From Granulicella sapmiensis (GTDB taxonomy: Bacteria; Acidobacteriota; Terriglobia; Terriglobales; Acidobacteriaceae): a stretch of DNA of 64,000 nt. The first letter of the stretch is position 1. Every line of letters begins with the position of its first letter. The translations under genes were made by a program, and so were the position numbers. Below, one piece after another: positions 55,619 through 61,325 of the stretch. The notes beneath the pieces are model-generated. The model was given only the letters and a program-made list of their open reading frames with translations. It was not told the origin of the DNA and did no database searches. The stretch lies in the NCBI GenBank assembly GCA_026225395.1, contig JAMFSR010000026.1:186001-250000 (forward strand), written 5' to 3'.

Positions 55619-56855
55619 AGGCCGTATCGCCAACCACGATCGCGAGTTCGAAGGCAGCATCGAAATCGACACCACCACTGGCCTCGTCACTTCCGTCGGC
55701 CCCATCACCGGCCACTCCGACATTGACACCACCAACTGCATAATCTTCCCTGGCTTCGGCGACATCCACATCCACGCCCGCGAAGACGTCAGCGGCACCC
55801 AGACCTACAAAGAAGACTTCATCACCACATCCGCCGCCGCCATCCACGGCGGCGTAGTCCACGTAGCGGACATGCCGAACAACCCGATCGCTCCGGTAGA
55901 CGATGCAAGTTACTCCGCCAAGGAAGCACTTACAAAAAAATCGGAAGTAACCATCACGCTCTACGCCGGAATAGGTCCCAATACCTCACCACTAACTCGC
56001 CACGTCCCCTATAAAGCATTTATGGGCCCGTCGGTAGGGGACTTATTCTTTTCATCCAAAGAGCAGTTAGAAAAAGTAATTTCTAACTACCGCGAAAAAA
56101 ATGTTAGTTTCCATTGCGAAGATCCCGCAATTCTCGAAGCCAATAAAAACGCTCCGCTCCATGAACTAAAGCGTCCGCCATCTGCGGAGATATCTGCTAC
56201 GGAGTTCGCCCTCTACCTCATCGAGAAGTACGAGCTCATCGGCAAGCTCTGCCATTACTCCACGCGCGACGGTCTTCCCCTCATCGCCGCCGCCAAGGCC
56301 CGCGGCGTCAAGGTCACCTGCGAAGCCACGCCGCATCATCTCTTCTTCGACACCGGTATGATCACCCCTGCCAATCGTCAGGATCTGCAGATGAATCCTC
56401 CGCTCCGAGCCAGCGAAGACCGCCTCGCTCTCCTCGCCGCGCTCAAGTCCGGCCTCGTCGATTACGTAGCCACCGACCACGCCCCCCACACGCTCGAAGA
56501 GAAAATCCAGGGCCACAGCGGCGTCCCGCACCTCGATACCCTCGGCGCCTTCTCCACCTGGCTTATGTCCGAGCACAACTACACCACCGCCGACATAGCC
56601 CGCGTCTTCGCCTATAACCCCGGTCTCTTCATCCACGAATTTCTCTCACCCGTTCACGGCAAAGGCTTCGGCCACATAGCCCCCGGATACTCCGGCTCCC
56701 TCACCATCCTCGACACCCACACTCCTTACGTCGTAACTCGCGAATCCGTAAAAACAAAATGCGGCTGGTCACCCTTCGAAGGCTTCACCTTCCCCGGCAG
56801 CGTCAAGCACACGATCGTCCAGGGCAAAATCCACAACCCCACCCCCCGAACCTAA
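55605..56855 (+). CDS. pyrC: Dihydroorotase
   Basis: A 416-residue zinc amidohydrolase that cyclises carbamoyl aspartate. Metal ligands: GDIHIHARED (HxH), FHCEDP, CEATPHHLFFD and the final DYVATDHAPHTLEEK. The histidines all appear intact. ATG 55605 overlaps the pyrF end. A 60-base patch at 56041-56100 is only 30% GC and includes a 9-bp hairpin. Confidence 0.94.
   Translation: MLRIEGRIANHDREFEGSIEIDTTTGLVTSVGPITGHSDIDTTNCIIFPGFGDIHIHAREDVSGTQTYKEDFITTSAAAIHGGVVHVADMPNNPIAPVDDASYSAKEALTKKSEVTITLYAGIGPNTSPLTRHVPYKAFMGPSVGDLFFSSKEQLEKVISNYREKNVSFHCEDPAILEANKNAPLHELKRPPSAEISATEFALYLIEKYELIGKLCHYSTRDGLPLIAAAKARGVKVTCEATPHHLFFDTGMITPANRQDLQMNPPLRASEDRLALLAALKSGLVDYVATDHAPHTLEEKIQGHSGVPHLDTLGAFSTWLMSEHNYTTADIARVFAYNPGLFIHEFLSPVHGKGFGHIAPGYSGSLTILDTHTPYVVTRESVKTKCGWSPFEGFTFPGSVKHTIVQGKIHNPTPRT
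56065..56088. repeat. Hairpin in an AT-rich patch of pyrC
   Basis: AGTTAGAAA (56065-56073) pairs perfectly with TTTCTAACT (56080-56088), loop AAGTAA, within the coding sequence. GTTAG recurs at 56103-56107. Confidence 0.55.
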
Positions 56856-56866
56856 AACCTGCCTCT

Positions 56867-57793
56867 ATGCAAAAGCTCAACTACCTCATCAGCGCCACGC
56901 AATTCGCAGACCGCGAACTCCTGGAAAGCCTCTTCGCCTCCGCAGCCGAGATGGAACGCCACGACATCGCGCGCACTCTCAAGCTCTCACTAAGCGGCCG
57001 CATCCTCGCGACAATCTTCTACGAGCCCAGCACGCGCACACGCCTTTCCTTCGAGGCAGCTATGCAAAAACTAGGCGGCGGCATTCTCACCGCCGAGAAC
57101 GCGCGCGAAAACTCCTCCGCCGCCAAGGGCGAATCCATCGCCGACGCCATCCGCGTCATCGGCGGCTATGCCGACGTCATCGTCATGCGCCACTTTGAAG
57201 AAGGCGCCGCCAAAGCCGCAGCCGCCATCTCGCCCGTCCCACTCATCAACGCCGGCGACGGTCCAGGCGAGCATCCCACGCAAGCCCTTGTCGACATCTA
57301 CACGATCATGAAGGAGCTGGGTAGCGTGGAAGGGAAGCGCATCGCACTCGTCGGCGACTTACTTTACGGCCGCACCATCCATTCGCTCCTCCAGCTTCTC
57401 TGCCTCTACCCCGGCGTATCGATCGATCTCATCTCACCAGCAAACCTTCGCCTGCCTGCAAAATACATCGACTACCTCAAGCAAAATAAAGTCGACTTTC
57501 GCGAGAGTGACACCCTCGACGCCAGCCTCCCGCACGCCGACGTGCTCTACATTACCCGCGTCCAGCGCGAGCGGTTCACCGATGTGTCGGAGTACGAAGC
57601 TATCAAGGACAGCTACTTCGTCGACGCAGTCATCGCCGCCAAATTAAAGCCCGAAGCCATCATCCTGCACGCGCTTCCACGTCTCAACGAAATCGCCTCA
57701 GAGGTCGACAGCGACCCACGCGCCGCTTATTTCCGCCAGGCGAAAAATGGTCTCTACGTCCGAATGGCCCTGTTGACGCACCTTTTGGCATAG
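56867..57793 (+). CDS. pyrB: Aspartate carbamoyltransferase, catalytic chain
   Basis: A 308-residue catalytic subunit that makes carbamoyl aspartate. FYEPSTRTRLSFE (carbamoyl phosphate site), ENSSAAKGES (80s loop), VMRHFEEGAA, GDGPGEHPTQALVDIYT, VGDLLYGRTIHSL and HALPRLNEIASEVD are all present. No pyrI regulatory chain follows. ATG 56867 begins the domain. Last gene of the pyr cluster; no clear terminator follows. Confidence 0.95.
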   Translation: MQKLNYLISATQFADRELLESLFASAAEMERHDIARTLKLSLSGRILATIFYEPSTRTRLSFEAAMQKLGGGILTAENARENSSAAKGESIADAIRVIGGYADVIVMRHFEEGAAKAAAAISPVPLINAGDGPGEHPTQALVDIYTIMKELGSVEGKRIALVGDLLYGRTIHSLLQLLCLYPGVSIDLISPANLRLPAKYIDYLKQNKVDFRESDTLDASLPHADVLYITRVQRERFTDVSEYEAIKDSYFVDAVIAAKLKPEAIILHALPRLNEIASEVDSDPRAAYFRQAKNGLYVRMALLTHLLA

Positions 57794-57826
57794 TTCGATA
57801 TAAATAAAATTCGCACCCGCAACTGC

Positions 57827-57844
57827 TTGACATACAAGCGCTTG
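57827..57844 (+). promoter_or_regulatory. TTGACA with adjacent LacI-type palindrome
   Basis: TTGACA (57827-57832) is followed after two bases by the perfect palindrome CAAGCGCTTG (57835-57844), whose central CG and AAGCGCTT core resemble LacI/GalR-family operators. No good -10 box at normal distance was found. Confidence 0.4.
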
Positions 57845-57909
57845 CATCCCAAAGCCGTGCGTACGATGCCATATTTTTTGCCGCGATTTTTAAGTTTTCC
57901 TACGAGGGC

Positions 57910-57925
57910 TTGTGCATTTGCACAA
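57910..57925. promoter_or_regulatory. Inverted repeat TTGTGCA-TT-TGCACAA
   Basis: Seven-base perfect arms around two bases; TACATT follows at 57935-57940. Symmetry and size fit a dimeric regulator site. The protein is unknown. Confidence 0.45.
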
Positions 57926-58049
57926 TTTTTACGTTACATTGTTCCTAACGCTGAACTGGATCCGCGCTTGAAAACCTTCAACGCAGCAGGTCCCCGAGAT
58001 TCGAAACCGCCCGCATCAGCTTTAGATTTGACCTTATAGATTCCCGATT

Positions 58050-58067
58050 GACAACGGCCCCGTTGTC
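58050..58067. promoter_or_regulatory. Inverted repeat GACAACGG-CC-CCGTTGTC
   Basis: Eight-base perfect arms with a two-base centre, overlapping a TTGACA (58048-58053). Candidate operator over a -35 box, about 80 bases before the aminotransferase start. Confidence 0.45.
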
Positions 58068-58094
58068 TCCATCGGACGAGTGTCGATTCACCAA

Positions 58095-58122
58095 AAAGTA
58101 GCCGCAGCAAAGTAGCCGCAGC
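58095..58122 (+). repeat. 14-base tandem duplication
   Basis: AAAGTAGCCGCAGC occurs twice in direct succession (58095-58108 and 58109-58122), in the leader of the aminotransferase gene. Likely slippage or recent duplication. Confidence 0.75.
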
Positions 58123-58147
58123 ACCGTTGCAACAGGAGAAGAATCAT

Positions 58148-59455
58148 ATGAATTCCGACATGGAAAAGTGTACCCAGGAGGGGGTGTCGCGCCGTAATTT
58201 TCTGCGTACCCTCGGAGCAGCCAGTGCGGCTGCGGCAGCATTCCCAGCAGTTGCGGCCTACGGCCAGCAGACTACCGCAAGCGTCGCAACTCCTACTCCC
58301 ACCCCGCGTCGCGGCGGCATGTCGGACATGGGCGAAATGCGTCAACTCCCGCCTGACACCGTCATCATCAGCTCCAACGAAAATCCTCTCGGACCCGCGA
58401 AAGTCGCGCTTTCCGCCATCGGCGACACAGCTCTGCTGGGTGGTCGCTATCACCAGGAAGAAAGCATGCAGACCGTCAAGGCGTTCTCCAGCCTCTTCGA
58501 CCTTCCTGTCGCTGCTCCCGGCAAGCCCGGCTACGTCGGTCTTTTCCCCGGCTCCGGCGGCCCACTCGATCTCGCGCTGATGTCCAACATCGGCCCCGAC
58601 AAGCCTCTCGTGTATGCCGATCCCAGCTATGAGCAGGGCCCGCGCGCGGCCGATGCCATGGGTGCTGCCAAGTTCCCGGTCAAGCTCACGCCGACCTACG
58701 CACACGACGTCAAGGCGATGCTCGCCGCTCATCCTTCGCCCGGCGCTTACTACATCGTCAACCCCAACAACCCAACCGGCACCATGACGCCCCGCGAAGA
58801 CATCGTGTGGCTGCTCAAGAACAAGCCCAAGGGTTCGGTTGTCATCGTTGACGAAGCGTACTTCCACTTCTCTAACGATGAGTCTGTCATCCCGCTCGTC
58901 GCCGATAACCCCGACCTCATCGTGACCCGCACCTTCTCGAAGATCTATGGCATGGCCGGTCTCCGCGCTGGCGTCGTCATCGCTCACCCTGAGCGTCTGG
59001 CTGCGTTCAGCAAGGTTGCACCGCCCGCCCGTAGCCTCGCGAGCATCTCCATCACCAGTGCTGCAGCGGCTCGCGCCAGCCTGCAGGACAAGGACCTCGT
59101 CCCTACCCGCCGCGCCATCAACACCGGCGTGCGTGAAGAAACCATTGCCTTCCTCACCAAGCAGGGATACAAGATCATCCCCGGCTCGCAGGCAAACTTC
59201 TTCATGGTCGATGTCAATCGCCCAGGCCGTGAATTTGCACAAACCATGCTCAAGGAGAAGGTAGCCATCGGTCGCAGCTGGGCTGCTCTGCCCACCTACG
59301 TCCGCGTCACTGTCGGCACCAAGGACGAGATGTCGAAGTTCCAGACAGCGTTCGTCAAGTGCATGGACATGAAGCCTGCTTCGAGCACTGCGCTCGGCGC
59401 CTCGCTCTACCTGCCCGAGATGCATCACGTACCTTCGGAACTCTATCGCGGCTAA
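58148..59455 (+). CDS. Tat-exported PLP aminotransferase (HisC-like, fold type I)
   Basis: A 435-residue protein. A twin-arginine signal is clear: SRRNFLRTLG at 14-23 followed by an alanine-rich hydrophobic stretch ending AAYGQ. The mature part is a class I/II aminotransferase: SSNENPLGP, NPNNPTGT, VDEAYFHF, TFSKIYGMAGLRAG (PLP lysine) and a C-terminal VRVTVGT. HisC-like overall, but export argues against histidine synthesis; an extracytoplasmic amine or amino acid substrate is inferred. AGGAGA precedes ATG 58148. Followed by a strong terminator. Confidence 0.9.
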   Translation: MNSDMEKCTQEGVSRRNFLRTLGAASAAAAAFPAVAAYGQQTTASVATPTPTPRRGGMSDMGEMRQLPPDTVIISSNENPLGPAKVALSAIGDTALLGGRYHQEESMQTVKAFSSLFDLPVAAPGKPGYVGLFPGSGGPLDLALMSNIGPDKPLVYADPSYEQGPRAADAMGAAKFPVKLTPTYAHDVKAMLAAHPSPGAYYIVNPNNPTGTMTPREDIVWLLKNKPKGSVVIVDEAYFHFSNDESVIPLVADNPDLIVTRTFSKIYGMAGLRAGVVIAHPERLAAFSKVAPPARSLASISITSAAAARASLQDKDLVPTRRAINTGVREETIAFLTKQGYKIIPGSQANFFMVDVNRPGREFAQTMLKEKVAIGRSWAALPTYVRVTVGTKDEMSKFQTAFVKCMDMKPASSTALGASLYLPEMHHVPSELYRG

Positions 59456-59823
59456 CTCCCGTCGCTTCAACCGAAAAGCCCCGGCTATTAGCCGGGGCTT
59501 TTCTTTGGTGGTAACTCCTATTTCCCGAGTACTTCTTCGTCCTATCTCAGAATAAATTCCTTCTATGGTTGAATACTTATTGACAATTCACGGGCTGTTA
59601 AATAAGCTCGGACTCATCAACCAAAATTGAGCTGGACGATTCATTGAAACTACTTTGAATTTGTCTCCGGCCCTTCCATAGCTGGCAGCAAAGAATCCGA
59701 CTCGGGATGCAACGTCCCATTCGTGTATCTGCAACTCGCAAGCGCAGTTCGCACCGAAGCTGATTTCTTACTTTGTAGTCACAAGCAATTTTCAGATGCA
59801 AAGCACCGCCGGAGACTCTCCTG
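59456..59823. other. 368-base intergenic region before the exported oxidoreductase
   Basis: No gene seen. Starts with the terminator, then an AT-rich stretch with TTGACA at 59580-59585. CTTATTGACA (59576-59585) and TGTTAAATAAG form an imperfect inverted repeat around it, which may be an operator. Confidence 0.5.
59474..59502 (+). terminator. Terminator after the aminotransferase
   Basis: A 13-bp stem (59474-59486 with 59490-59502), AAAAGCCCCGGCT with its complement and loop ATT, ending in a T run. Confidence 0.92.
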
Positions 59824-61098
59824 ATGGACCGTTCTGCTGCACCGTTTTTGCCGTCGATGGATCGCCGTACCTTTTTACGAGGTTCCAGTGCCCTTGCAGG
59901 GGTTAGTGCGCTCAATTTGACCGGGTGCGTCAAGCAGACGCATACAGCACAATCCAGTGCTCCTCCTCTTCCTATCTACGATCAGTACACGCCGCTTGTT
60001 CCCATCCGCGCCCACGCGGATCGCATTTTTCGCATTACAGTTTGCCTCCGTCCCTTCCGCGCCGCCGGTCCCCGTATGGATGTAGAAACTCTCGGCGAAA
60101 AAACCATCGTGCATAACTACGGCCACGGCGGCAGCGGATGGTCGCTCTCCTGGGGCTCGGCCACGGTCGCAACGGCCAGCGCGATGAAAGCGGCTGAAGG
60201 CTCGCAGGACATCGCTGTCCTCGGCGCCGGTGCTATCGGTCTTACCTCGGCCACCATGCTGCAGCGCGCAGGCGCAAAGGTCACCATCTACGCCAAGGAG
60301 CGCGCGCCCTTCACGCGCAGCTCACGCGCTACCGGTTCCTGGACGCCAGACTCCCGCGTCGCTCTTGCCTCCGCGGTCGATTCCAACTTCGCCGCCACAT
60401 GGGAGTCACTCGCCCGCACCAGCTTCTTCATGTACCAGAGCTACTACGGCATGCCCGGCTCGCCCGTTGAGTGGACGGACCGTTGGGGCCTCAGCGACAA
60501 GCCTCGCACTCCACGCACCGGCGCTCCCGATCCGAACGTCCGCGACGACCGTCCCAAGCCCGTCCATGACTTCATCCGCCTCAACGACCGCATCGCCGAT
60601 CTCACGCCGCGCCCCATCATGATGCCGCCGGGCTCTACGCCGTTCCCCACACCCTACGTCTCGCGCAGCTCTTCCATGACCTTCAACGTCGCGGACTACT
60701 CCCGCCAACTCCTCACCGACTTCCTCATCGCCGGTGGCAAAATCGAAACCCGCGAGTTCCACTCCCCGCAGGAACTCACCACACTCCCGCAGAAGGTCAT
60801 CGTCAACTGCCCCGGCTACGGCGGCCGTTCTCTCTGGAGTGACGAATCTATCACCCCCGTCCGCGGCCAGATCGCCTGGCTCATCCCGCAGGAAGGCGCA
60901 CAGTATGGCCTCTCCTACAAAGGTCTCAGCATGCTCTCGCGCCGCGATGGCATCGTCATGCAGTACTCCAAGGGAGGCGAGGACGAGGGTTGGAACGACA
61001 CCAACGAAACCCCCGACCGCGCCTTTGCTGAGGAAGGTGTCGGCGTTCTCGCTGAGCTCTACAGCCGCATGCAACCGCAATCCAGGCCCAACGCTTAA
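59824..61098 (+). CDS. Tat lipoprotein FAD oxidoreductase, D-amino-acid-oxidase family, apparent circular permutation
   Basis: A 424-residue protein. MDRRTFLRGSS (12-22) is a twin-arginine signal and LNLTGC (30-35) a lipobox. Next comes CLRPFRAAGPRMDVE (74-88) and HNYGHGGSGWSLSWG (97-111), which in D-amino-acid oxidases lie at the C-terminus and hold the substrate-binding arginine. Only then follows the FAD Rossmann motif VLGAGAIGLTSA (132-143), SRATGSWTPDS, VNCPGYGGRSL and PVRGQI (345-350). The protein ends where the canonical enzyme would continue with the GLRP segment. The oxidase function is inferred; D-amino acid or sarcosine-like substrates are possible. GGAGA upstream supports ATG 59824. 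Confidence 0.85.
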   Translation: MDRSAAPFLPSMDRRTFLRGSSALAGVSALNLTGCVKQTHTAQSSAPPLPIYDQYTPLVPIRAHADRIFRITVCLRPFRAAGPRMDVETLGEKTIVHNYGHGGSGWSLSWGSATVATASAMKAAEGSQDIAVLGAGAIGLTSATMLQRAGAKVTIYAKERAPFTRSSRATGSWTPDSRVALASAVDSNFAATWESLARTSFFMYQSYYGMPGSPVEWTDRWGLSDKPRTPRTGAPDPNVRDDRPKPVHDFIRLNDRIADLTPRPIMMPPGSTPFPTPYVSRSSSMTFNVADYSRQLLTDFLIAGGKIETREFHSPQELTTLPQKVIVNCPGYGGRSLWSDESITPVRGQIAWLIPQEGAQYGLSYKGLSMLSRRDGIVMQYSKGGEDEGWNDTNETPDRAFAEEGVGVLAELYSRMQPQSRPNA

Positions 61099-61129
61099 CG
61101 CCTAACGACTTTTGTTTTTCTTTACGTCG

Positions 61130-61148
61130 GTTGCCATGCACTGGCAAC
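61130..61148. promoter_or_regulatory. Inverted repeat before the second TonB receptor
   Basis: GTTGCCA (61130-61136) and TGGCAAC (61142-61148) around TGCAC. It lies 32 bases after the oxidoreductase stop without a T-run, so an operator is as likely as a terminator. Confidence 0.35.
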
Positions 61149-61325
61149 TGGAACCCCTGAACCTCCAGCTTCCAACCGGGCACACATTAGACCCGGACCT
61201 ACCCAGACGATTCGGCTCTTCAACATCGCGTTTCAAGTTTGTTGTCCAGCTTTCACGGTGCGCATGACCTCGCAGTATGCGCCAGATTCTGAATTCAGAT
61301 GAACGACATTTCGGAGGCACTGGTT

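Larger units (their letters stand above)
57794..58147. other. 354-base intergenic region with three palindromes
   Basis: No gene seen. AT-richer than flanking DNA. Contains a LacI-like palindrome, two other perfect inverted repeats and a 14-base tandem duplication (each listed separately), then AGGAGA for the aminotransferase. Looks like a multi-input regulatory region. Confidence 0.6.

Noticed and set aside
58001..58025. GATTCGAAACC resembling a tRNA T-arm
   Set aside because: No acceptor, D or anticodon stems could be folded around it.
58088..59470. 460-residue antisense frame over the aminotransferase
   Set aside because: The plus-strand protein has a Tat signal and all aminotransferase motifs; the antisense frame also crosses the terminator hairpin.
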